From Dicyema japonicum (lineage: Eukaryota; Dicyemida; Rhombozoa; Dicyemidae), in the NCBI GenBank assembly GCA_011109175.1, contig RDEW01000014.1:258042-322041 (forward strand): a DNA stretch of 64,000 nt, in the 5' to 3' direction. Shown here piece after piece: positions 21,766-31,469 of this stretch (its first letter is position 1; every line of letters starts with the position of its first letter). A model generated the notes under the pieces. That model was not told where the DNA came from, made no database searches, and was given only the letters and a program-made list of their open reading frames with translations. Position numbers and translations under genes: made by a program.

Positions 21766-22871
21766 TGAGGTGCACTCAATGGCACTTGGCTACAATCGCA
21801 GGATTTCTTGCTCTAAATATGCAATTGCCGACAGGGAAAGCATGGATATTAAGTCCCTCAAGGACACTCAGAGGAAATATTTATTAAATAAAATTTATTG
21901 CAGAACACTACACTCAATTATGTTCAAATGTATTGATGAAACAAATGTCGACCTATCTACTTCTTCGGAATGGTTATCCAAGAGAAATAACGGTCCACGG
22001 AGCGAAGCACTGTACTATCTTTTGCAAGATAGGAATTTGTTTTTTGCACACATGGGGTCATTATGCAACCATTGTAAAAAATGCAAGAAAATTGTTGATC
22101 ATTGGCCACTCAGTGTGGTAAAATGCTAAATAGTGATTATCTCCGAAAACATAATGAAGTGGTGAAGTGCATCCATCTTTGTCGAATTTATGGAATCAAA
22201 AGAAGCAGGAAATTGAAAGGACATTCGGTTCAGTCAATATTGACCAATCAAAATGTCGAAATTAGAGTTGACACGTCGATTTTGACAGAAACAAAATTCC
22301 AATACAATAAACCTGATATTTTCGTGTATGACAAAATAAAGAAGGAAGTAACGTTAATTGAAGTGGGGATTACCTCACAAGACCGACTAAAGCAAGTTGA
22401 AGTTGAGAAACTTCACAAATATGACTTGCTAGCAAATGAACTTTCGCTGCTCTATGAATGCCAAGTGAAGATTATTCCAGTGGTTTTGACATGGGGTGGA
22501 GTTGTCTCAAGATGCTTCAAGAATCATATGGATAAATTATCTATTGATGAATCAACGAGGACTTACATCCAATCGGTTGTGCTAAAGAGAACGCTCGAAA
22601 GTATGCTCATTGAACATAAGCATAGTATGAAGGTATACGATGAAGAGTACGCCTTTGCTACCTCCCAACTTGTGGAACTGGCATGCCGTGAGGACAGCCC
22701 ACTGGACTCTAACGGAGATATTTTGACTGAATCTGATGGGGAGTAACAGGGAGTTTATGGCACACTCTTCTTCTAAGAGAAGAGTGCTTACCAACAATCT
22801 GGATCAAAATCCGCTTAATTAGTTAATTTACTCGTTATAAACAATAATATTTTTAAATTTGAGGTGCACTC
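21766..22871 (+). mobile_element. 5'-truncated RLE-family LINE insertion with direct-repeat flanks
   Basis: The interval from 21778 to 22859 is bracketed by exact copies of TGAGGTGCACTC (21766-21777 and 22860-22871), which I read as a target-site duplication. The insert holds only the C-terminal third of the element, as expected for a 5'-truncated target-primed insertion. Confidence 0.6.
21770..22746 (+). pseudogene. ORF2 C-terminus: CCHC motif and restriction-like endonuclease
   Basis: The first frame (to about 22102) gives the thumb region and CNHCKKCKKIVDH; after a one-base shift the second frame starts LATQCGKML. Together they make the CCHC finger C-x2-C-x6-H-x4-C. Downstream KPDIFVYDKIKKEVTLIEVG matches the PD...(D/E)xK-like active site of the restriction-like endonuclease of R2/R4/Dong/NeSL-type LINEs, followed by KLHKYDLLANEL. 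The TGA/TAA-free 214-residue second frame ends at 22746. One missing T near 22101-22103 would restore a single frame, so the break may be a sequencing indel. Confidence 0.8.
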
Positions 22872-22889
22872 TATTTCACTCTACATCTA

Positions 22890-23350
22890 GGAAACCCATT
22901 TAGAGAGAGGGCGGTTTATGCGGAGGAATTCAGATCGACATTAAAAATGTGCAATTCGACAGAATTCCTCTGCAGAAATAAAAGAAAAACTTAAGGAACA
23001 CTGTTGGTTCACTGGCGGAACATTCGAAGAGAATTCGAGAGATGTTGTAGGCTGTGATCACTTAATTTAGCGAGTCAATACTTTCTTTTTTGGTGGTCTT
23101 GGAGTTTTAAAATAAAATAAATAATCTATATTCTACATCAATGGTCCCCAGATTATTTTCGTCGCTGGATTCTACAAGAGAAGGTTTAACGCGGTTCGTT
23201 AATGATCTTAAGTAAGTTGAGTAATTGATGTCACGGTTGAGGTGGTGACGTACCTTCATTGCAACAAATGTCACTTCATAATGAATGAAAACCTTTGTCT
23301 TAGCAAACACGAACGAGGGAGGTGACCAACTAGATACACGTCCCAAATCA
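22890..23350. repeat. Dispersed repeat copies
   Basis: 22920-23110 shares words with 9620-9830 (AATTCCTCTGCAGAAATAAAAGAA, GATCACTTAATT, GGTCTTGGAG, A/T tail). 23110-23350 carries GAGGTGGTGACGTACCTTC, also seen as GAGGAGGTGACGCACTTC at 19955 and TGATGTGACGTACTTCTC at 35582. Non-coding. Confidence 0.5.
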
Positions 23351-23459
23351 GAAGTTCTGGTCTTCTATCTCATCAATGACCTTTTTCAAATCACTCTTGT
23401 CAAATTTTGTCACTTGATCCACCACCTACGCATGGGCTACTGGTTACATTTTGATGGTT

Positions 23460-25480
23460 TCTAACCTTGAACCTTCAACTAATTTTAATTCGATGTTTTG
23501 ATTGTTCCTTTTTCTTCCACCTGGTATGTTTCAGGGTGTCTAGGAAGTTTTTGAAACCGCAATCTTCTTGGATTTGCCCAGACTGTCAGAGACCCAAAAA
23601 ATTTGATCTCCTTGCTGGATTTACTAAATCCCTCAATATGTCTGACCTTGTTTCCGTATCGTCAATCGATCACGACCCTGTTTCTTATTGCGTCGAGGTT
23701 ACGAGTACAGAGGCGTATTCCTTTGAGGATCCCAAGGTCCGTGATGACGACTGAGACTCTTGCTATTGACATGGCTAACTAGTCTTTGGAGACCATGGAT
23801 TGGATTTCCTTATTTCTCTTTCTCCCTAATCGCACGTGCATTGGATTCTAATTTTCGATGGGTTTCTACCCCTACAATCCTTATGAAACATATTCAGTCG
23901 TTTGCGGATGAAAATCTTTATTCTCTCTCTCGAGAGAACCTTATCATGGAAACATAAGTATTCTTTTGGGAATGCGGTTGCTGCCAAGCTAATAGATGGA
24001 GACGTCGGGCAGCAGTTAGGATTTTGTTTTAAACCGAGACCGTCTATTTTCTGCCCTATTGTTTCCCTTCTCGAAGCCTGGTGGCGGAGTCAGGCCTATT
24101 GGTGTTGGAAGTCTATTCCGGCCACTTGCTTCAAAAATTTCGTGCTGGAGTGTCAAGATGATCAGTCTTCTAAACTGAAACCTGTATAACTCAGAGTGGA
24201 CGTTTCCGGGGGGTGCGAATTGGTCATTCATGCCGCTCGTTCCTTTGTGAACAATTGTAGAGGATAACCCTGGATTATTGTCAAGTTGGACTTTGTCAAC
24301 GCCTCAATCGGTGAGAAGGCTCAAGAATTATCCACATTACGAACCTCGATGCAGTACTCCAACCCATCTCTTTATTAGTGATGGACTTATTAAATCATCG
24401 ACTGGGATCCAACAAGGTGATCCTTTGGTCAACTTCTTTTTTGCTTTGCAGTTGATGAGGCAGCCCGTTCGTGTGAGACGGCTTTCAATTGTTGGTATTT
24501 GGACTATGCTACGATTGGTGGATCACCCGAGTCGGTTATGAAAAGTCTATGAATACTTTTTCACACTCTTAACAGTTATGGACACGAACGGGCTGCCTCA
24601 TCAACTGCAAAGCAAAAAAGAAGTTGATTAATGCGCATAAATCCGAGATTTGTAATCTGGGACTCTAGCAAGATGAATTCTTTAAATCACAATGCAGGAT
24701 CATGTCTTTTCTCCCCGATGCTGCTATTACCGATAAGGAAAGCCTGATAATATTGGGCTCACCCATTTCCACGGAGATCATCCCTCATATTCTTAATAAG
24801 AAACTATCGTAGATTAGTGGAGCCACCGTTAAACTGCACGAGCTTGATCCACATACTGTTTTTTTTCTCTTTAAGAATTATCTTTTCCTTCCAAAATTAT
24901 TGTTTTTGGAACGTTCTTCCCGCTACTTCTGTCCTGAAAGCCTGGAGAATTTCATATTCTATTGAAGAAATTGTGAACATAAAGTTCGATAATGTTGGAT
25001 TGATGCAAGCATTCTTACCCGTCAGATTTGGGGTTTATCGGCCTAACTTTTGTTGTGGACGTTTCCGTGACATCCTACCTGTCCTCTTTATAAAGCAACA
25101 CATTCCTCATCCGAAGTATTCTTCCAGATTTCTGCAAATCCGATCATCCCCTTCTCTCTGGGGAAATGCTTGATTTGGAATGGGGCCTGCACCGACACCA
25201 TTTCCGAGTCGAGACTTGCTGGTTCTGCGTTGAAAGTTGAGGAGGCTGCTCGGACTTTCGAAAATTTCAAGATAAAAAAATACGACAGCCTATCCACCAG
25301 ATTCCATGTACAGCCCGTTGTAGAGATGAGTCTTCGAGCCCAAGACGGTCTCTTTTCTAAGATTACTTGAATCAATGATATCGAAAGTGAGAAATGAGAG
25401 TCGGGAAACCGAGTGGCTGTTTCAAAGGATTTCTCTGGCAATAGTCAAGGGAAACAGCAATTCCATCATATCATCTTGAT
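23460..25480 (+). mobile_element. LDD-type LINE with PHD-like finger, fairly long copy
   Basis: Starts with a PHD-like finger (CFDCSFFFHLVCF...WICPDCQ). A middle region is homologous to that at 41817-42400. The RT pieces include IVKLDFVNA (box A), STGIQQGDPLVNFFFAL and WYLDYATIGGSPESVMKSL, where the catalytic LDD reads LDY. The C-terminal ISLAIVKGNSNSI block ends near 25470. Frames shift several times. A perfect 46-nt inverted repeat (24429-24474 and 24582-24627) interrupts the RT. Confidence 0.75.
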
Positions 25481-25803
25481 TATTTTGTTATCTTGTTGCA
25501 TAATAAATTGTTTTTTTTTAATTTTAATCTATCAATTTTTTAGTCAAGACAATTATTTAACGCAAAAATTAACTGTGAACAACTAATGGCTGCTCTCATA
25601 ATTGAGAACGCATTTTCCCTGATGATTTGCAAGGAAATACGGTTCTTTTTCAATACATGCTTCACGAAATAAGGCTCTAAATGAATTAATGAAATTTTTT
25701 TTAATACTAGATCTAAAAATAAAAAAATGAACAATTCCGAATTTGTAAATATTATTATAAATTTTTTTAAATAAAATTTTGAATTTTTTACCGGCTTGTG
25801 GGG

Positions 25804-26370
25804 ATGAGTGATAAAGTTGTTATGCGAAAATATTCAAAGCTGAAGGACTACGAACTACCACATTCTGAAATGGAGTCAGTTGTCTTTCTTCAGTAGGTTG
25901 GAATTTCCTTAAGGAAAAGAAATGCCTTAAAAGACATCTTATGACCCTTCTCCATCAGCGGGAGAATACAACATGGGTGTGCGATAAAAACAGGTGTCGA
26001 AATTATAGTTCTGTCAGAAACGGTATAATAAGATAGTACTTTATTTTTAGGACCGTGGCTGGAGGGCACGACAGTTTCGTTACAACCTGTATTCATTTCA
26101 TATATACAGGTGCACATACGCAGACTGTTGAGAGGTTCACATAAAAATTAAATAGGAAAATTTAGAATGTGGGAAGCGTAAAATGCCGCAATAAAACAAA
26201 GAGGTATCGCGCGTCACTTCATGGGTTCATATTTTTCAGGTATTAAATACTCCGAGTTATTTTGTAGAATTTTTATGAGATGGCAAGTGAGTCAATTGGA
26301 AAACTCCTTCGATGAATTAATAGATGCGATCGTTTCGACATTGTCCACCGAACATCACGCTGCGTAGAAA
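25804..26370 (+). pseudogene. Merlin (ISXO2/IS1595-like) transposase remnant
   Basis: The N-terminus MSDKVVMRKYSKLKDYELPH leads to a zinc-ribbon-like part (FLKEKKCL, then NTTWVCDKNRCRNYSSVRNG). A central TGAHTQTVERF matches the block before the third catalytic acid of ISXO2-like DDE transposases. The C-terminal FMRWQVSQLENSFDELIDAI matches the family end. A large part of the DDE core between about 26050 and 26090 is missing and stops occur, so it is inactive. Confidence 0.75.
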
Positions 26371-26645
26371 CAAGTGACTTATTTTTGTAATAATGACTTT
26401 TTTCGCTAAGGTAATGATTATAAGCATCTATATGAAGCCCACAACGGTGTCTTCTTAGGTAGGGAGTCGTTAATAGCTCAGCTTTGACTTTGTCGGTATA
26501 GTTTTAACACCACTAAGTCGTAAAGATTTAGCAATTTATTTAAAAAATTTTATAATAATATTTACAAATTCGGCATTGTTCAATTTTTTTAATTTTTTCA
26601 TTAATTCATTAAAAAATTCATTAATTCATTTAGAGCTTTATTTCG

Positions 26646-26981
26646 AAAAAATATAGCCGCGTGGCGTCATGTGGTGCTGCGTGGTTAACTGGTTGAAGTT
26701 TACTGCTTGCTTGTCTGTTCCTCCTCTCCCTTCCTATTAGAGTGGCGTCATGTGATCCACCTGTCTAGGTGACGCCTAGTGCCAGGCCGGCACGAAAAAG
26801 GATCATTTGCTCTTCCCCACTCCACTGGAGGGGTTTCCACAACTGCATGTAATGAACGTCTTACCCTTTATGCTGATTCCGGATGGACTCTGTTTCTGTA
26901 GAAGTGGAAACTGGATACACTTAATTAGTTGTTTACTTTAACTTTTTTCTCGGTGTATCCGGGGTTAATAAATTAAATTAA
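26646..26981 (+). repeat. SINE-A copy inserted in the Merlin right inverted repeat
   Basis: Body GGCGTCATGTGATCCACCTG, then GCCAGGCCGGCACG, ACTGGAGGGGTTTCC, TGCTGATTCCGGATGGACTC and the tail CTCGGTGTATCCGGGGTTAATAAATT. It is flanked by near-identical 14-bp direct repeats, AGAGCTTTATTTCG (26632-26645) and AGAGCCTTATTTTG (26982-26995). Close copies lie at 37715-37960 and 53821-54165. Confidence 0.8.
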
Positions 26982-27059
26982 AGAGCCTTATTTTGTGAAG
27001 CATGTATTGCAAAAGTCCTGGAAATACGCTCAATGAGCCAGCTCCTTTCTCTCTTGTAA

Positions 27060-28250
27060 TTTTTCTTCTTCGCAATGAGCGATCCGATTATGTTTAGCAG
27101 AACACGTTTAAAACTACCTCAACTAGATTATTGATAAATATTAATTGTTTCTGGAGCTGGATGGCATGGAGACTCGAACTTATCTAATGAATCTCTTTTA
27201 ACTCGAACCTATTAGCTTTGTAATAATTCTTCAATCGGTTTTACGTGAATTCTCAATTGGTTCTAGAGTCGAAAAATTCTTTGAATTTTCCATGTGCTCC
27301 GGAGTCGAACAATTTCAAAGACTGTTAAGATCCATTTGAAATTTTTATTCATTTTCGATAATCTTTTCAAAACTATAAGATATATCAGAAATCTTTCATT
27401 GGGACAAGCAAAAACATGTTGATTATCTCTCCTCTAAAATTAAAAGAAATTAAAACCTTCAATGGATGCGAAAATTTACAACTTCAAAGTTTCGAATGAC
27501 TTTTTTGATAATGTCATTCTTAACGGTAAAATCGCTGTCGTCATTCATATTCGATTTTGTTGACTCCTCCGTGTGAACACTCGTTTAGGATGTTTGCCGA
27601 GATCTCCATTTCAGTTCATTACCACAGGATATAACTAATATCTGTACATCTGAGATGCATCCTTTTGATAATGACAAATGTACAATACCTTTTCTTAAGT
27701 ATAGTAAATGAGTCTTCTTAAGTAATTTATATTTCTCTTGCCTCGTAAGATGCTAGAAAATTTAGTTTGCAAGGTGTCTTTCAAAATTTCATATTCCGAA
27801 CTATCAGAAATTCCGTAAGAAGCCACTACAGTATAATGAAACAAGCTGGAATTCTAGGATTGCCACCATAAAAAATAAAATTATGATAATCAAAGACATT
27901 TGATTTGACATTTCATGTCAAAAAACCGTCTGCCCAGGCGCAACAGTCGGCCATGTGACAAATTTTACTTACAAAGAAACTTCAGTTATACTGAGATCTT
28001 AAATATGGAATATCAATCTGCTGATTTCAAGAAACCAACATCAATGACGATATGATAGGAATGCTATTGCTTAATGTTCCTTGAATCGGACTGGAATTGG
28101 TTTTGTTGTACACAAGATTACGTAGTCAAATGTAAGCACGATATTGAGAGCAAATAAATATTCGTGATGAAAATACGCAAAGTCAGCAAAAACTCGCACT
28201 TTAAATTAATAATACACAAGACATATCAATTCTACTACTAACTAATCCTG
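27060..28250. other. Unassigned AT-rich stretch
   Basis: No RNA gene, repeat or conserved protein recognised over 1.2 kb. Minus-strand frames between 27450 and 27850 contain short open segments with no family match. Confidence 0.35.
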
Positions 28251-28253
28251 ACT

Positions 28254-28442
28254 ATGTTGAAAAAACAGTGGATAAAGGCTCCATGGTGTTACCATGGGGA
28301 TTGGAAGTGCAATTCTTTAGAGAGGTGTTGGAATAAAAATTTTATTAATATTGCAACTAAATTAGATAATTGCAGTTGTTTTGCAGTTGTCCGCGGAAAC
28401 GCTTACTCCGTAATGTCAGCAGCCGCTCTTTCCCATAGTTAA
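28254..28442 (+). mobile_element. LDD LINE 3' fragment
   Basis: The open frame ends CFAVVRGNAYSVMSAAALSH, the LDD-family C-terminal block, with an A/T-rich 3' tail (TTAATAAATAATATT). Truncated insertion. Confidence 0.65.
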
Positions 28443-28533
28443 TAAATAATATTTTATTGTTAACTAAAACACAATTTGTTAAAAGAATCAGATAATTAAT
28501 ATTGCGCTACAAAAAATTTAATAAAAGCAAAAA

Positions 28534-28606
28534 CGACCACGGTGGGACTCGAACCCACAATCGTCTGGTTCGAAGCCAGACGCCTTATCCATTAGGCCAC
28601 GCGGCC
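28534..28606 (-). tRNA. tRNA-Arg (anticodon UCG)
   Basis: A 73-nt cloverleaf on the minus strand. The acceptor stem GGCCGCG pairs with CGUGGUC (two G-U pairs), with discriminator G. The D arm has GCC/GGC, and the anticodon stem UCUGG/CCAGA encloses the loop CUUCGAA (anticodon UCG, reading CGA). The T arm GUGGG-UUCGAGU-CCCAC is perfect. No intron, and no CCA encoded, as usual for eukaryotes. The A box (TGGCCTAATGG) and B box (GGTTCGAGTCC) are intact, so it should be a functional Pol III gene. Confidence 0.96.
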
Positions 28607-28619
28607 GTCTTATATACAA

Positions 28620-29180
28620 AATTATAAACTGATTCAAATAACATAACGTGTTTCACTTGAATACAGTTGAATTAGTCTTTTAGAATTCCTACATACAGAG
28701 TTGTTCTAGAAGATTTTGTACCAGAAGCTGTCAAGATACATTAAGATGATATCTTAATTCACTGATAGCATTCAATCCAAATAAGACATTCTAACTTCTT
28801 AAAGGAGAGGGTTTTACATCATGTCTCAATTTCTGTTCTCCACCTTGCTGACATTCGTTTTGAAAAACCGATCGATTCTCAAATCCCCTGGATATTTGTT
28901 GACAGTGTGTCTTATCAAACAAATCACACTTTCATATGAAATCTAATTTTTTCTATAATCGGACGCCAGTGTAGTCAGACGTCCCAGTCTTTTAATAAAA
29001 GACTAAAACTTTTCCCCTATACCTTCAGTTATCTCAACAACAATCACTCGGAACGTGAACCGGTCCAAGATATTTTCTTATTTTCCCTTGAAAAATTCGA
29101 GGTCATATGGCGGACTTGAAACGAGCAGCGATCACAATCTTGTTGTCGTTAGGCTAATACTAAACAGAATTTTTGAGAAT
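28620..29180. other. Unassigned stretch
   Basis: No gene seen. A short word GTGTAGTCAGACGTC at about 28970-28984 recurs at 44857-44871, suggesting decayed repeat sequence. Confidence 0.35.
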
Positions 29181-29182
29181 AC

Positions 29183-29735
29183 ATGGAAAACGTAAAGGTA
29201 TCGCCTCCGTACGATACGACACGGAGAGGCTACGTTATGAAGAATCTACCAGTTTTCGATATAGTAAACATTAACTCCATTAACGAAAATCAACAAGAAA
29301 ATAAAGCATGGGAGGAAATAGTCGTTGCTATGCAAAAAACAGTCTCTAGTGTTTTGGGTCCTACCCCCAAACCCAGTCACAAACAAAGCAGTCTGGATAT
29401 AATACGACTTTCTGTAATACAAAAAGAGCTTAGGCTCCAATTCGAAAATACAAGTGCACCAGAAAACATCAACGAGCTCACTCTGAGAGGCAGAGTCCTA
29501 ACAAAGATCAAACAAATACAAAAATTCCTTGCCAGAAGTGAAGCAGAAAATCAAATTTTCGAAATAACGAAATATAGATAAACCAAGGATGTTCAATGCA
29601 ATTCTCCTTTTCAATCGGATCCGATCACAGTCCATGACAACTTCGGTCGTACTGCCATTGGAGACGTCAACAAAGCTAATATAATAGCTTCTCATTTTGA
29701 TCATATATTCAACACGCACAGCGAAATTAAAAAAC
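29183..29735 (+). mobile_element. LINE ORF2 fragment (pre-RT region)
   Basis: The 132-residue open frame and its continuation (KDVQCNSPFQSDPITVHDNF, then NKANIIASHFDHIF) look like the spacer between endonuclease and RT in LINE ORF2. It ends exactly where the 5' end of another LINE begins (about 29735), suggesting that the next element inserted here. Confidence 0.5.
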
Positions 29736-30660
29736 GTGGTTGTTGTGTGGTTATGCCTGTCGTTAAAAAAGCTCCTACAAAGAAAATTGCTAAAATCAAA
29801 AAGGCCACCTCTGGAGAAGGTTTAAAAAAGAGTTGTATTGAAAGCATTAAGGATCTGTCTTTGGAACCCTTAACTGTGAAAGACAAACCCAAAACAGCGT
29901 CCAGAGTGGAGTCGGTTGACAGTTGAACTCTCGGCTATAGACAAGAGCATGGGGAGTATCAAACTTGCAAACCTGTTATGTGGATTGAAATCACTGATAA
30001 AACGCCAGAATGACTGGAAAAGGCCCCGGGATTTTCCGATTGGAGTTTAAAGAAAAGTCAGATAAAATCTCATTCGTTAAAGAGACTAATCAATTTTCTC
30101 CTTTTGGAAAGGGAAACCACAAGGTGATCGAACTCGAAGATAGGCTTTCGGAAGTTGTATCTAAAGAATGTGTTAATATGGATTGAGGAAAACGAACTTA
30201 TGGCTTACATGAAAAAATTGCTTAACCACTGAGTCATGAAACGTATTGTAAAAAATGGAAGAAAACTCTCTGTTGTGAAGATGAGCTTAAAGTCAAGGGC
30301 AGAAGCTAAGTCCTTGATACGCCTGAATCTTGTCATTAGATGGATGGAAATCGATTGTGAGTAAGCCAGAAAACCACCCCCAAGATGCTTTAATTGTCAA
30401 TATTTCGGACACATTGCAAAACATTGCAATGGGGCAAAGAGATATTTCTTATGTGGAGGACCACATAGTTCCCCGGAATGCCCAGAACCGAACAATAGAA
30501 GATCCTGTATCAACTGCGGGTCTGGTGATCACGGAACGAGTTATGGTGGTTGTCCGGTTGCCAGGGAAGCCGCGGCCTTCACAGGCAATGGAACCGAATG
30601 TCATGGGTTAGGAACATGGAGGAGACGAGAAAATCCTCCTCCGCCACATTACCTAGATAC
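29735..30660 (+). mobile_element. LINE-I copy: ORF1 with zinc knuckles
   Basis: Begins with VVMPVVKKAPTKKIAKIKK, a basic N-terminus. After a decayed middle it reads PPPRCFNCQYFGHIAKHCN, then FLCGGPHSSPECPEP and CINCGSGDHGTSYGGC, three CCHC-type knuckles in shifted frames. This is the nucleic-acid-binding ORF1 of the LINE that continues to about 33420. Confidence 0.75.
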
Positions 30661-30719
30661 GAAGTCTAGTGAAAACAAGCAGGACGCAATAATCAAAAAT
30701 CGACTCTAAAATACGATGT

Positions 30720-31410
30720 TATGAATCCAACACAGAAAAAGCCAATTGTAGATAAAGAATACCTGGAGGAGAAGCTAAAAAGGTTTTGCTGGGAATCTAT
30801 TCCGGGGGCATCTGAAAGACAATCGAGAGAACTTACATATGTGATTAACCGTCTAAATGAAGAGTGTGATAAGGTAAACTTGGATTTACTGCAAGTGGTG
30901 GCTCTGGTCCTGAAAAGATCAGGCCGCCAAGACCAGTGAACCAAAACATAAGGATCATGCTCGTGAATGCCGATTGAGGAGGCATCACGAGCTAGCTTCC
31001 CTGGCGAATGCCGAGGAAACTGATATGATAATTGTCAACGAAACGAAGATGAAGTCATATGAGAATACAGTACTCCCGGGTTTCGAATCGATATCTTTAT
31101 ACTGGAAAGAAGGGGCTATACCAGGGACTGGAACATCAATTTTTTATCGGTATCATCTGAAGACAAGGAATCCCAGAATTGTTTCATCAATTTGTTGTGA
31201 GTTTGTCGCCATTGATGTTTGTTGTGTCGACGGATGGCTCGCAATTGGCGGTATGAAAGAATGTACCGGAGATATCTCCCAGTTCTTCAGCGAAAATCCG
31301 ATGGCCATACTGGGAGGTGTTCTCAACTCCAAGAGCACATCCTTTGGCTGCAAGAAGAGTAACAGGGATGGCAAGCTCCTGATGAGCTATCTAAAGGCCT
31401 AGAGTAAAAG
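30720..31410 (+). mobile_element. LINE-I copy: ORF2 start and endonuclease
   Basis: After MNPTQKKPIVDKEYLEEKL a frame change leads to ANAEETDMIIVNETKMKSYE (the NET endonuclease block), GFESISLYWKEGAIPGTGTS and ILGGVLNSKSTSFGCKKSN, in the usual order of an apurinic-type endonuclease. It then decays. The minus-strand copy at 61215-61478 has the same block (VVNETKIKHGRKYNMEGYDS). Confidence 0.8.
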
Positions 31411-31469
31411 TTCTTACATAAAAGAGGATAACCATTTTCTCCCACGGGGGTGACAAGCTTGGTGTCTTC

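Larger units (their letters stand above)
25641..27019 (+). mobile_element. Merlin-type DNA transposon with long inverted repeats
   Basis: The flanking 8-bp direct repeats GGAAATAC lie at 25633-25640 and 27020-27027. The termini form long imperfect inverted repeats: CAATACATGCTTCACGAAATAAGGC at about 25651 onward, continuing past AATTCCGAATTTGTAAATAT, pairs with 26525-26645 plus 26985-27010. The right repeat is interrupted by a SINE at 26646-26981. The internal region encodes an ISXO2/IS1595-like transposase, and the TSD length agrees with Merlin (8-9 bp). Confidence 0.8.
25560..27060 (-). mobile_element. LDD LINE 3' remnant split by a Merlin transposon
   Basis: Minus-strand ISLQI...RENAFSIMRAAISC (25560-25638) continues across the Merlin insertion into the ERIS block at 27020-27060. 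Joining the flanks gives GCAAGGAAATACGCTCAATG, which matches the uninterrupted paralog at 44455-44485 (GTAAGGAAATGCGCTCAATA). Confidence 0.75.

Noticed and set aside
25890-26117. Minus-strand Cys-rich ORF as a zinc-finger gene
   Set aside because: Antisense to the Merlin transposase.
28534-28606. tRNA locus as part of a SINE
   Set aside because: The cloverleaf is complete with all stems paired and has no SINE body or tail attached.
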